Positions 13,323-25,462 of a stretch of 64,000 nucleotides of DNA are shown here, one piece after another. The DNA is from Rhodeus uyekii (lineage: Eukaryota; Chordata; Actinopteri; Cypriniformes; Acheilognathidae): contig JAWRVZ010000057.1 of the NCBI GenBank assembly GCA_037043235.1, positions 3,207,501-3,271,500 of the forward strand, read 5' to 3'. Every line of letters begins with the position of its first letter. Within the stretch, counting starts at the first letter, position 1. Position numbers and translations under genes: made by a program. Under the pieces are notes generated by a model. The model ran no database searches. It saw only the letters and a list, made by a program, of their open reading frames with translations, and was not told the origin of the DNA.

Positions 13323-13415
13323 AGTTGTGACAATGTCGATTTTGACAAATTTATCTTATATTCAATAAGACCAGGACCCAATTACAAGAAAATCATTTAG
13401 TAAAGGAATAAAAAA

Positions 13416-13499
<84 letters not shown>

Positions 13500-13602
13500 A
13501 TTCTTTAAATAAATGAGTTTCTTGTAATTGGGTCCTATTTTCCTTATTGGATAATAAAATAAATGTTTCAAAATCAACATTGTCGAGAATCAAGTGGTTA
13601 TT
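13323..13602. repeat. Fold-back element with A-tract and (TA)n core
   Basis: Left-arm motifs (gacaatgtcgattttgaca; ggacccaattacaagaaaat) recur as reverse complements on the right (cttgtaattgggtcc; caaaatcaacattgtcg). Arms of roughly 75-100 bases surround a poly-A tract and about 30 TA units. It looks like a fold-back MITE whose centre has expanded as a microsatellite, inside intron 1 of vsnl1. Confidence 0.65.
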
Positions 13603-14195
13603 GCCAAAATCCAGAAGTGTCATTTCCAAAATCTTTGGACAGCCGTGTCAGTGTGCACATTTTCTAATATTTTGAGTGATTTTTTGGAATAAACATTGTG
13701 TAAAATAAGTGCTAACTTTCAACACTTTCAAATTTCAGAATTAAATGTGAAATACAAAGACTGAAATGGTATTTTCTTGTAAGATACTCCAACAATCTTT
13801 GTTCTATTTACAGCTTTACATACTTTAAAGTGTACATAGTTTATCATTAAATTTACAATGTATAAATTAATTTTAAAAATATATATATTATTCCCTATTG
13901 ATATTAATACAAGCTTTTGATGGCCGAATGCTGATGGCGGTCGTTGGCAAACGTACAACCAACCGCTAATCAAAAAAGATTATTTTGTGACAGTTTATGT
14001 TGTTGGTCCATTCTGGGATCAGAGCCTATAGATAGATTACAATTCAAATTCACTAATCAGGAGCCGAGCCGCTGTCAGAGATGCTGTATCCATGATCAAT
14101 TACAATCTATGCCTGCATCTCCAATTAAAACACCATAATAGAACGACTTTGGAGAACTTTCTATCACCATATTATTGATTTCTCATGCAGTAATC

Positions 14196-17100
14196 ATGGG
14201 AAAACAGAACAGCAAACTGACCCCTGAGGTGATGGAGGACCTTGTGAAGAACACGGAGTTTAATGAACATGAGCTGAAGCAATGGTACAAGGGCTTCCTG
14301 AAAGACTGTCCCAGCGGTCGACTAAACCTGGAGGAGTTCCAGCAGCTCTATGTTAAGGTAAGAGAATATGGGCTTTTAGTCTAGCGCTTCAACAAGTCAA
14401 ACATCACTATTTTTAGTGCTCGTACTTGGGAATTTAATGGACATTTAGAGCAAAAATAAACATGCTGTCATTATTTTACTCACCCTCTTGTTGTTCTAAA
14501 CTTGCATGAATTTCTGTTCAACAAAAAATTATATATATATATATATATATAGTTGCATTTTTACATATAGTTGGTCAAGAAAAAGGAGAAAGTTCACAAA
14601 AAAAGGTGACTGTCATGGTAAGTTTCACTTAAGAGAGTAGAGTTAAGCACAAACTACCCTCAAAGCTGCAGTTGGTGAAATTTTATTCATAGAACGACTG
14701 CGACAATGTGAGATGTGAGGACTCACACTGTTAGATGTACTTCTACCCGTTGCGCGGTGGCCAGTTTTTTTTAAATAAATTGCTGTGGAATGAACCTGAA
14801 GCAAAGAACAGAACCTGCTGTGGCTGCTATAGAAAAAAATCAGACATGAAAATCAATACTCATTCACAAATCCCTCTTAAAGTCCCCATGTAGTCAATCA
14901 TTTTATCCCTTGATACTAATCATGAACATGGCACATTTAAAAACATTTCCTGTGAAAAAAAGTCTTAGATTGAATGCAACTCTGCACCCTTGCTTCATGT
15001 AGTACAACATGTTGCTGATGTTACACAATGCATCCTTAGAAACGCTCTGAACAACTATGTAAAGAGAGACATGTATAGTTCATCAGAACATCGCCATATT
15101 CATCACACACCGCTATATTGCTAAATGAAACTCAACAGAAAAATATATTCTCGTGACTCCCCTGCTTCAAAGATCCCTCACAGTCAATAACATGCTAAAG
15201 CCTGCCCACACTTTGGCATGATTGGTGATTTGTGATGCAGAAAACACTGGCGATTCCAACCTCGTTTCTGAGACTGTCTTTGGTTCACTGCAGTTTGAAG
15301 GAGAAAAATGGTGTTGACCTATGCATTTGCATATGGTTTATTACAATAAAAATGTCACATAGCTATATAAACAACATTAACTTTAAAAGAACAGTTTACT
15401 TAAAAATGAAAACGCTGTCATGATTTATTCACATTCATGTCAATCCAAAGCTGTATGCGGACAGGCGTTAAGCAGAACATTTCATACAACGACAGGTCAG
15501 AGTGACCTCGTCTGCCAAGCTACGGAAAGATATACAGTATCCCAAGCCATCTAGAGCCAGATGAATGCTTTGTGATTTACTAATAATCTTTTCTTTTAAA
15601 TCTTTTTTTAAAACCAAGATTTTTGGTGAACAACTAAACTAAATTTCGACTGCTACAAAAACAAAGCTATTATATGACTTAAGAAAACTTGGAATTTAGG
15701 ATTAATTTTGTGCTTTTTAGAGCTTGACAGACGCGGTCAGTATGAAATATTGAGATATACAGTCAAAAATAACTGCATGAAGAATTCTCTTATGTTCAAC
15801 AACAACAACAAAAATACACATTTTTGACTGAACTATTCTTTTAACAAATCAGCAATTCTGTCCAGATTCACTAGGTGAGACTGAAAATCTAGTTTTTAAT
15901 TTTGTTTATGTGGTGTTTTTGAGTTTTAAGACAAACCATGTGCCAAACCAAATCAACACCATTACTGAGTATTTCTACTTAAAACCATTTCTAAGGATGC
16001 TGATTTTTAGAAAGCAGTCTTGAGATGGGAACATGGTTTGTGAGACATCAGCAACACATTATTAGCTATTTGATAATGTAGTCAAGCAAAAGGCTAATCA
16101 TATTAATTACCGTTATATGTCCGATGTTGTAAAGAGCGGTACCATTGTGCAGCGTTTAATACAGTAAAGTCTCAGAACTGGTGTGAATGAGTGAAGATGG
16201 GGCTCATTTGCATATTCATTGATGCTCATATACTAAATGAAGCAATGGTGTAGTTATTGTCAAGCTATTTTAAGGCATGAAACATTTGAGTTGAAATATG
16301 CCATTTTGGTGATCAAAGATTGGTTTTAAGGGATAAAATTATTGACTACAGGGGACTTTAAAATTTAATGAAAGATCATCATTTAATCATAGACCATCAT
16401 TACTAATTAAAGCGAAACATTGCCAAACCAATCAACGGACTAAAATCGTATTTTTTTCCTGCAGTTCTTTCCTTACGGTGACGCATCAAAGTTTGCGCAG
16501 CATGCATTCAGGACCTTTGATAAGAATAGCGACGGGACTATCGACTTCAGAGAGTTCATCTGCGCCCTGTCCATCACGTCACGGGGAAGCTTTGAGCAGA
16601 AGCTCAACTGGGCCTTCAACATGTATGACCTAGATGGAGACGGCAAGATCACTCGAGTGGAGATGCTGGAAATTATAGAGGTACCAAATATTGTTTTTTA
16701 TTCGCATGAAATGAATTGCCACTGGATGAACCTGTTTAAATAAGCACTTTTCACACATATTTTTGGACCAAAAAAACAAAAACAAAAACACAAAATATTA
16801 CATTATCTGATTTATTTAATTTATAGTTTTGCAACCAATATTTAGGACATGTCTGAACAGATACCTTGTGATTTTGATATTTGAGCTACAAATATGACAT
16901 AATAAAAACATGCCAGAATGAATGGTTGCAGATTCATCCTTAATTACGGTAGTGCTTTTATGTCCAATACGTTAAAGAAATCTATATATATGATCATATC
17001 TTATAGATCTCATAAAAAAATTATCTAATGCTTTAAACATTATGCTGATTTACTTTCTAATAATTTTATATGAGGTTTAATTTAAGACCCTTTGATTTTC

Positions 17101-20100
17101 AGATTTGATCTATAGATATAAAATAATAAACAAATAAACATTAAAAATAAAAACGTGTCCGAATAAGTAACAAGTTTGCGGATTCATCCTAAATTAGTGG
17201 ATCCTAAATTATTACATCCTAAACCATGTGATATGGATATTTAAGCAATACATATGAAATAATTAAATTAATAAAATAAATAAAAACACAAGTTTGCAGA
17301 TTCATCTCTTATTTGTTTATTTTTTCAATAAATTTAAGAAAATAATTAACTTGTTTGATCATAAATAATATTTCTCTAATTTTTTAAAGGTGTGTTACAT
17401 TTGATCTCAGATGATCAAACAAAATTACAATCCCGTGTTATTTTAGTATCACTGAGATACTATATTTTTTTTTATCAGTACAGTATTTTGAATATTTTAT
17501 TTTATTTAGTTTTAATTTTACTTAAAGGTTTATTAATTTTGTTTTTGTCATTTGTATTATTTTTAAATGTCTATACATTTTTTGTTATTAATTATTTAAG
17601 TTCTAGTTTTTGTTATTTAAAACATCATCAAACAAAAAGAAAATGAGATGTTGCCTTGGCAAGATGCCTAGCTGAAATAAAATTAGTTTTTAAAAAACAA
17701 TTTGAATTTATATCAGTTGAAATGTATTTTATTAATGTACGTTTTTTTTTAAATAGTTGTAGTTAACTATAATAACCCATTTGGAATCTGTATGTTTGAG
17801 TGACCCAACTGGACTGGACTTTTGGTGTGTTCAAGTCATGTCGGTGTCACACCCTCACACCACTAGGACACCACAAATTTTTTTTTTTTTAAATCCTGTC
17901 ACATGTGTTACTTTGAGTTTTCCCACCATTCATCAGTCACCATGGACATTAATCATCACAGCTGTTTGTCATTTCTGTTCATCACCCTGTGTATTTAGTT
18001 GTCTTCAGTCACTAATTGTTTGTTGGTTGTTAATAGAAACTCTTTGAAATCTTCTTCAACTTCTTCATCATTGTAACAGAACAATAGACCTGAACATGGA
18101 ATATGGTGCAAGATTTTCTGCTGTGGTTCAGACGAGCCACGATTTTTTTTGTGTTCACAGCACACTTTTATTGTCTTGCCGTCATCAGCACCTTTGACGA
18201 CAAAACACTGAAGTCACTGTTCTGGATCGGAGCGAACTATCACCATTCAATAGACCTCCCAGACACCTGGGACTACACTGGAGAGAAGCGATCATCAGGT
18301 GTGCGAAGAGCATCTATCCCGAATCCAGAACACAGCCAGACCCAGAGCCCAGCCCACCACCTTAAAACGTGGAGATTTTACGAGAGCCCCCTGCAGACAG
18401 AGAGCGACCACCTGCCGCGACGCGTCAGCCAGAACCTGAAGAGAAGAGGTCAGACTGTCCCTCACCCCAGAGTAAGTCCGACCAGGGGTGTGAGCCCTCG
18501 ACACCAGCGCCAGAAGGAATTCTGGTGGAACCGGACACAGAGGACTAACGGATGGATTGTAACATTAAGGTATTACCTCCCACCCTATACCAACTGGTAC
18601 CATCTGTCTGTTCTGAATCATCGCTTTTTCTAAACAGCACTGATTCTTCTGTAACCTGTTCGGAATTGGAATCACGTCAAGCTTATCTCGTCAAGCTTAC
18701 CTCCTTTACCACCGCAGATCTCAGTCCCCCAGCACGTCCCCTAGCCCCACCTCTACTGGATGCCTGCACACCTTCATCTTTCTTGGCAATGCCTTACTGG
18801 GGTGTGAAGCGACAAGTCGGGCAATCACCAGCTTCGTCAGAGCAAGAGGATTCTGTGGCTCCGCCACTGGCCTCAGATGCCTTCACTCCTTGGCCTGTCG
18901 ATCTGTTGGCTCCACCTTAGCTCCTCCGACCCGGCTAGAGACCTTAAGGCTACACCGGGTTTTCTCGACCCACTGGCTCCCCCTTTGTCAGTCGCCACTC
19001 TGCCTCTGCCACCAACTTGCAGACTGTAGGCTATACTTAGTTTCTCCACCCCTGTGGCTACAGTGGGCTCTTCCTCTACTTCAAACTCACTGGCTCAGCC
19101 TTGACCCTTGGGTAATCTGGCTCTGCCTTGAGCGCTCATTGCTCAGCTCCATCAGCTCTCTATCCGCGCCCTGGGTCCGCCTCCATAGGTCCTCACGACA
19201 ATGTTGTCAGCCACCTCAATACCCTGATCCCTCCCTCTGTCAACCCCACCGTGGGCTGTTGTCATCGAGCTCTGGGTCTGCTGCACGGCAACAATTTGTC
19301 ATTCGCTATCCATCGGGCCTAGTCGTCACGCCACACCTCCTACCGGCACCCATCCTTCTCCAGTGCCTCCTCCTACATCCCTCTGCTGACATGTGCCATC
19401 CATACGCCAGCCCCCTTCTCCATCCCTCATCCTCCTGGCTCCTCAGTCATGAGGATGCCCTTTTTGGGACGGGAAGTTCTGTCACACCCTCACACCACTA
19501 GGACTCTTAGTTTGTTTTCATTCTGTCACATTGTTTGAGTTGTCCCGCCACTAATCAGTCACCATAGACTTTAATCATCACAGCTGTTCGTCATTTCTGT
19601 TCATCACCCTATGTATTTAGTTCTCCTCATTCATTCCTTGTTGGTTGGTTGTTGTTCATGTTTGTTGCATGCATGCTGTTACTTTGTTTCCAACATTGTG
19701 GATTACCTCAGTTTGTTTGCAGTAAAAAACCTTTTGTTTATAGGAACTTTAGAACTCTTCCTTTTCATCATCGTAACAGTCGGAGAGATTGTATTTACGA
19801 ATACACATGAAAACCACCACAAAGTCGTAAATACCAGTGGTAAACTCTGGATTTTCTTTGAGCTCAATCTTTATGCTGCCTTCACGTGTGAGTTGGGCAT
19901 GCCATAATCTTTAAAGATGTTAAAGGGGAGAATGATGTGACTTCTTCTTTATTAATTTTTGTTGTCTTGTCGTCAAAGTAGTTGCATATTTACAATACGT
20001 ATATGAATAATCATTTGAGGCGTACATGTTTTATACACAGTGAAAATAGCATGTATTTGACAAAATTCCAAATCATCAGCAAACTATCTAGAAAGCACTG

Positions 20101-23100
20101 TAAATGTTTATATGGTTGTCAATGAATGGGACGCTAATATAATTTTGGCTTTAAAAAGGTTTTCACAATAAACAGGCAAGAATAAACCTATTATCCTCCA
20201 TGTTTCTATTCTATTTGACAAAAAAAATGAATGCGACAAGCTCGCAATCACGACTTCAGAAGTGGGAAGTAGGACATTTCTGCTAGCATGTGAAGGCAGC
20301 ATTAAGAGTTGAGGCTGTGTGATAAACATGGTGGAATACCATAATACCGTAAGCATTTAGCAGTGACACTGTAATTAAAAATAATAAGGAAAAACATTTA
20401 TTGCCTGCACAAAATACTAAAGCATTGTAATATAACAATATAAAACGTAGCAATTTGTTTTTTTTTACAGTGGCTTTCTAAATTAATTAAAAACAGCAAA
20501 ACACACCTGATGCACTTTCTTTGTTCTTCATTTTTTAGAAGTAGTAAAAGTAGTAGACATCTCCGGTTAAGACCATAACTATGGTTCCCTGAGAAGGGAA
20601 ATGAGACACCAACGTTGATGGCACTCAACCAATGACAAGGTGTCTTCTTAGGAAACATGGTTACAGCTCCCTTTAAAAGTGGAACTTCAACAGTGAGTCT
20701 TGGATTGATGCTATAGAGTATACAAATACACTGCCGGTACATTATGCTGAGTGAATCCTTGCCCCATTAAACTGTGAATGCACAAGCATAATGGGCATAG
20801 CATAAATTGAATATATGGATTACTTAAGAGTCAAATAGACTATCTAGTGGTAGCACTCCCTAACCCACTATCTTCCAAAAGTAAAAGAATATACACAACT
20901 TCTAATGGGAATAAATGGCTCAGCTATTTTTTGCCTTGACACCGCCCTTAGAGAGTATCTGGCAGAAAGATTTTTTTTTTAAACTACGTCTTTGGATACC
21001 ACTAATTTCAAGCAGAATGCAATCCAAATGGATGCAAATATGAGAGTGACAAAATATAGTTGCCAAAGTCAAACTGAGGACCTAGAGAAACTGCAGGGGA
21101 GCTTGTCTAAGTTATACAGTGCAAAATAACACGAAGCAATGCTCTTTTCCATGCAAACTACCATGTATAAATATAAAGTGCCCATCCAAAGATGAGCATA
21201 CATCCCTTCTTTAAAGCCCAGCAGTAGTTGGGGAGGCAGGTAAATTAAGTAGAGGGAATCTTTTACTGCCTTACATAACTCTGTTGACTCTGCATCAATC
21301 CTAAAGGGGTATTAACCAAGCAAACATGCATAAGAGAGCACACAATTCTACTTTAGAATAGAATATAGTTCAACCCTGCAAAAACATACTTCAGGACATC
21401 AGAGTGGAGCCACATGGACGGATGCCAGAAGCAGTGAACCTCAGCCCACAACTACTGATAAATTACTGATAGATTCCACTCTCACCATGTGAATGGGGCA
21501 GAATGTCCTCAGACATATGAAACCTACAACCTAATCTGAAGTAGCTTTGCCAAAAAATGTGGCAGCATGCGTAAGCAATCAGGTTGCTTTCAACTCTTCT
21601 CTCAGGAGGGGGCCATGAATGATAATGTAGAGTCTGTACAGCAACTGATGGCCCCAGAGGAGCATGCAGTGTTCTAGACCAGAAAAGATCAAAACTGACA
21701 CTTTTAATATTAGTCCATATTCTGTGGTGGATACAGAGTATGGACTATGGAGGTCCGTGAAAGCAGACCCCAGCCTCAGCTTCAGCTGGAGAGGTTACAC
21801 AACCTTACAGCAACACTGCTGAGTGGAATTCATAGTGTGGGGTCCAACAGACCTATATTGTCCATATGCCTAGCCATGAGGTGCAAGGTGGCAAGCAGAG
21901 GAGACAGACCCATTTGATAACTTCCACTTCTATTCTGCCTACCTGTGACCACACAATTGCTACAATGCTTTATCAGAAACAGGGCAGCTTGTCGCAGAGA
22001 GCACATTCATCTTCCTTATTCAAAGCGACTTACATTGCATTCAAGGAACACATTGACATTCTAATCAGTTCTTGCTTTTCCTGGGAATCGAACCCACAAC
22101 CTTGGTGTTGTAAACACCATTGCTCTACTGCTTGAGCTACAGGAAAGCTATAATTGAAACCCAAAGCCACACATCCCCACAATCGATCCCATCCTGCCAT
22201 CTTGGCGGTCGCTGTACCCAAACTGCGAGCTGCATACGTTCAACTATCATCTCCCAAGACAGAGTCAAGTGTGTGTGGAGCTGCCCACAGCAAACGCATC
22301 ACTAAAAATGCATTGAATTGCTAGATTCTTATCTCTCTATCAAAAAAATCAAGCGAGAACTCTTTCTGCAAAAGCCTTTCTATGGGTACATCCAACTCTC
22401 TTGAGGGCCGAAAGTACTTGTGTAAACACTAGATTCGTATCCCTCAAGAGAATTAAACAAGAACAGAGCTTCTTACCACAAACACATCATAGTGAGCAGA
22501 AGTTGGAGGACTGGCTCCAACTTTCTCACCCCAACTGTTTATTTTACACACTCACATAAACAAATGGCTCCTGAAGAAAAAAAAAGCTGATGGTGTACTA
22601 TAGACAAACTAGACTTTTTGTTCCACTGACTTCCATTCATACACATGCGCCAGACATCAAACATAGACTCATGCGAAAAATTTAGCATTTTCTGCTTTCC
22701 AAAGTTCAAGTTTGGTGAACTCTGAGCTGTGAATTCACATCACATGAAGACCTGTGGCCAGTAGAAAATTGATTTAAGGCGTGACCTCTCGGCCAAATTA
22801 AAAGAACGCATATTTTTTCAGTAGAGTAGATTGTATATTGTTACATTTGGATTACGTACTATGTGTAATATATTGAATTCACGTTTATAATATAGATGCT
22901 GAAGACCATGACGTTATATCACTACCATTACAGCGTCCGAAGAAATGCTCACAGTGCTCAATGCTCACTTCCGCCAGCCCATAGTCTAGTGTGAACGTGG
23001 CTTTATATTTACGTCTACTCCGTTAGTAATGTCATGGACTGTTGTTGGCCAATAAAATTGGCTTACTCATCACCTGTGCTTCAGATACCGAACACGCAGA

Positions 23101-23640
23101 GCATCAATCCAAGACACAGTGTTGAAGTTCCATTTGAAAGGAAACCTTGCTGTATTTCTGTTTACTTAAATGAGAAGGCACACCACAAAGAGACTTGAAA
23201 GCACCTGATGTGATAAGCACAACCTCATAATTCATAAAACGAAATTCCCAGGAAGACTTGAAGGCACCAACAGGCCTAATGTGTTTGGTGATTTTTTAGA
23301 AGTGTTTTATTTATGGAAAAATAAAATGTATCATATTCATGCAAAGTGCCAATGGCAAAACGACATTCTTATGTGTATATCAGAATCTTAAGGCGGCTTT
23401 CCTTATGCCATTAAACCCGAGTCTTTTCTTCCCTCTGTTAAGGCTATTTATAAAATGGTTGGAACCGTGATAATGATGAAGATGAACGAGGACGGTCTGA
23501 CACCAGAGCAAAGAGTGGATCGGATCTTCAGCAAGATGGATAAAAACAACGACGACCAGATCACACTAGACGAGTTCAAAGAAGCCGCCAAGAGCGACCC
23601 ATCCATCGTACTGCTCTTGCAGTGCGACATGCAGAAGTGA
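14196..23640 (+). CDS. vsnl1: Visinin-like protein 1 (VILIP-1), neuronal calcium sensor
   Basis: Coding exons are 14196-14357, 16465-16680 and 23443-23640, with GT-AG introns and all junctions in phase 0. They sum to 191 codons, the normal VILIP-1 length. The protein begins MGKQNSKL, an N-myristoylation signal that gives the calcium-myristoyl switch to membranes. EF-hand 1 is the degenerate, non-binding CPSG type. EF loops 2, 3 and 4 lie at residues 73-84, 109-120 and 159-170, with acidic positions 1, 3 or 5, and 12 kept. The start is the first ATG of the exon after a good acceptor. VILIP-1 modulates neuronal signalling, including cAMP/cGMP and receptor trafficking. Sequence is nearly invariant from fish to mammals; residue 76 is Ser where I expect Gly. 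Which teleost paralogue (a or b) this is cannot be decided here. The gene is convergent with smc6. Confidence 0.97.
14358..16464 (+). other. vsnl1 intron between coding exons 1 and 2
   Basis: Intronic sequence bounded by gtaagaga and tttttttcctgcag. It holds a short (AT)n run (14529-14552), a Harbinger/Tourist-like fragment at about 14470-14521 and another MITE at 15380-15846. Confidence 0.8.
15380..15846. mobile_element. Tourist/Harbinger-like MITE
   Basis: The left end is taaaagaacagtttacttaa and the right end is ctgaactattcttttaa, an imperfect terminal inverted repeat. The subterminal gtcatgatttattcacattc segment is typical of this abundant fish MITE family. No coding capacity. Confidence 0.5.
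16681..17839 (+). other. vsnl1 intron, AT-rich part
   Basis: Highly AT-rich intronic sequence 5' of the LTR element. No feature beyond weak local repeats (acaagtttgcagattcatcc repeated at about 16920, 17170 and 17290). Confidence 0.6.
17845..19778 (+). mobile_element. Complete small LTR retrotransposon in a vsnl1 intron
   Basis: Two direct repeats start TGTCACACCCTCACACCACT and end GTAACA: LTR 1 at 17845-18078 and LTR 2 at 19480-19778. The element is flanked by a perfect 5-base duplication GTCGG (17840-17844, 19779-19783). A purine-rich tract (gggacgggaag) sits just before LTR 2, as expected for plus-strand priming. The 1.4 kb interior has no reverse transcriptase, integrase or protease. It contains broken frames, one carrying a FDDKTLKSLFWIGANYHHSI segment seen in repeat-derived predicted proteins of cyprinids, then a proline/leucine-rich out-of-frame stretch. 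It is therefore non-autonomous and must have been mobilised in trans. LTR 1 is about 65 bases shorter than LTR 2, so they have diverged since insertion. Confidence 0.85.
20563..20700. mobile_element. EnSpm/CACTA-like terminal fragment
   Basis: The string actatggttccctgagaagg followed by gaaatgagacacc resembles the conserved subterminal repeat of EnSpm-type elements abundant in zebrafish. Only one end is visible. Confidence 0.35.
22015..22149 (-). mobile_element. tRNA-derived SINE, minus orientation
   Basis: Read on the minus strand it has an A-box-like tgtagctcaagcagtagagc, a B-box gttcgattccc and the common tail with aatgcaatgtaagtcgcttt. This is the same family as copies at 34282, 42086 and 43769. 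The head retains the promoter boxes of a tRNA but not a clean cloverleaf, so it is not a functional tRNA gene. It resembles the HAmo-type SINE described in cyprinids. Confidence 0.75.
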
Positions 23641-25100
23641 GGCTGCGCATGCTAGCATGCTCCGGACTGAATGAGTTACCCGTTTCCACTCTCATTTCCA
23701 CAAGAGTAACATGTTTGGACTACTTTTAAATGAACTTTCTTCTTGTGATTGAACAACTAGTATGCATGAGAATGTTAAATGCTAAAGATTTTAGAGTATA
23801 TCCGTTTAATTTCCAACATGCAACAATGTGAGACGTGTAAATCCAACGAGTCCAGTTGTTTTCACGCATTCATCGTCAGTGAAGTGCTCTGCCGTATTTC
23901 ATTTCTAGCTGCAATACTTCCTATCACACGCACTATGTTTACTGCTGTATTTCACGCAGTAGTTTGGGTACTGAAATCGAAACCTGTCACACTAAATGTT
24001 ACGATGAAATCAGTCTGTTGAACTTACGATACTCTAAATTAAGGAGGGCAGAGAGGTTTATGCAGCCCTCCTTCCAAACGTGCTTGTACTTGAGAATATA
24101 AATGTAAGTTATTTGCATGCATGTCCTAAGTGTAAAACCTTCATTTTGGCAACCTTGACAAATAATACAAGGGAGGCCTTATATAAACGATAGTATCAAT
24201 AACAATACTAATGTGTGAGATTTACATTTGTTACTCATCTATCCATTAGATATCCTCCCTCGGGTGCATGTTTCCTCTTAAAAGACTTAGTGTTGTAAAA
24301 GCTTTCAGTAAGACACACGTTGCAGCCCCGCCGCCATTATTTGCATCTGCCAGTGGCTTCTGCTGGTTTCACCATATTTTGCACTGACAAGGACTGAATA
24401 ACCAGTATAAACAGTCTAAAACAAATGCTTAGGTTTTTTTAACTGTTAAATGACCACTAACATCATTCTTACTCCATTATGCTCTTTAATTTTGCGTGGT
24501 ATCATCGTCACATGCATGAATGGTTGCCTGTGAATTTGTTTTCAGTAAGAATACAGAAAGGGCAATATAACATTTTAAGTGAATTTTCCCCGAAGGTTGT
24601 TTAGTAATAGATCCACTTCCCCTAGTATTACAACAAAACCTTATCCAGAATGGGTTTGCGCTGCATTTTTATTGAAACCTTTTTTGTAACAATATTTCTA
24701 CTCAAGTTCTCAACAGTTCAAATACCTATGATTTTCAGCTGCACTCCTTCTCCTTCTACCCTCTTTCATTTACTCTTAACATTTTGTATCCTCCATATTT
24801 TACGTTTTCCCGGGAAGTACATCAAAATATGGTATTGCAGATGTTTTGCAAGCCACAAAAACATGAATCCATTTGGCGAAGAATAGACAGAACTTTGTTA
24901 AAAGCAATTGCCCAATAAATAGTGTACATCTTTGCCCTGTAAATATTTGTACCTAATATGGTAAAGCCAAATTTAAGCAGTCATTTAATTGTGTAATATG
25001 AGGTTTGTGTTTTATTTGTGGCATGTCTTCAACTCGGTATGTAACAGTTGCACTGACGACATTGTGATTAAAATCAATAAACTATCAATGGGTTGTTTTC
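23641..25100 (+). other. vsnl1: vsnl1 3' untranslated region
   Basis: No coding frame follows the stop at 23638-23640. Poly(A) signals AATAAA occur at 24914-24919 and 25076-25081, with ATTAAA at 25067-25072. The distal site would give a 3' UTR of about 1.45 kb. Use of the proximal signal would shorten it by about 160 bases. Confidence 0.6.
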
Positions 25101-25139
25101 AGAACGCAGGTGCTTAGTCTTGTGTGAGCGCAGATGAAA

Positions 25140-25462
25140 TAACTAGGATCAGCATTGTGGTTTATTACAGAGGATGCTGGTTTAAACTGACAAATAGTCG
25201 CTCAAACTGTCATGAACAGGTGCTAACGGTTAAAAACTGTTTTTCCCAAAAGACAAAACAAGGAAACAGGATGACTGAATTGATTGTTCACAGTCACACA
25301 TATTAGATGGACACTTTGCAATTTTAAAACAGCATTTGCAAAAGAACTAGAATCATAAAACCTTCTTTAAAAATAAATAAAAGCAAATGCACAAACTGTA
25401 CAGACATATAAAAATGTACACACTTTAAATACAATATCTCCAGGCAATGTCCATCGCACATC
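25140..25462 (-). other. smc6: smc6 3' untranslated region
   Basis: The sequence lies downstream of the smc6 stop. On the minus strand an AATAAA (complement of tttatt, 25161-25166) is about 300 bases after the stop. This places the probable end of the transcript within some 40-60 bases of the vsnl1 end. Confidence 0.5.

Larger units (their letters stand above)
19784..23442 (+). other. vsnl1 intron, distal part
   Basis: Intronic sequence before the last coding exon. It contains an EnSpm-like fragment (20563) and a SINE (22015). The remainder from about 20750 to 21990 has the look of old transposon sequence but with no boundaries or frame I can define. Confidence 0.5.

Noticed and set aside
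18103..18633. A 176-aa ORF as an independent gene
   Set aside because: It lies wholly inside the LTR element, is frame-broken relative to related repeat peptides, and has no splice or promoter context.
18890..19501. A 203-aa Leu/Pro/Ser-rich ORF
   Set aside because: Internal sequence of the same LTR element in a shifted frame; composition is typical of an out-of-frame proline-rich gag region.
22030..22221. Possible tRNA gene, from the tRNA-like A and B boxes
   Set aside because: The sequence is the head of a SINE present in at least four copies with a shared non-tRNA tail, and the cloverleaf stems do not close cleanly.
14196..23640. Calling this gene hippocalcin-like or neurocalcin
   Set aside because: Residues such as EFNEHELKQWYKGF, ALSITSRGSFEQKLNWAF and IMMKMNEDGLTPEQR are specific to VILIP-1.
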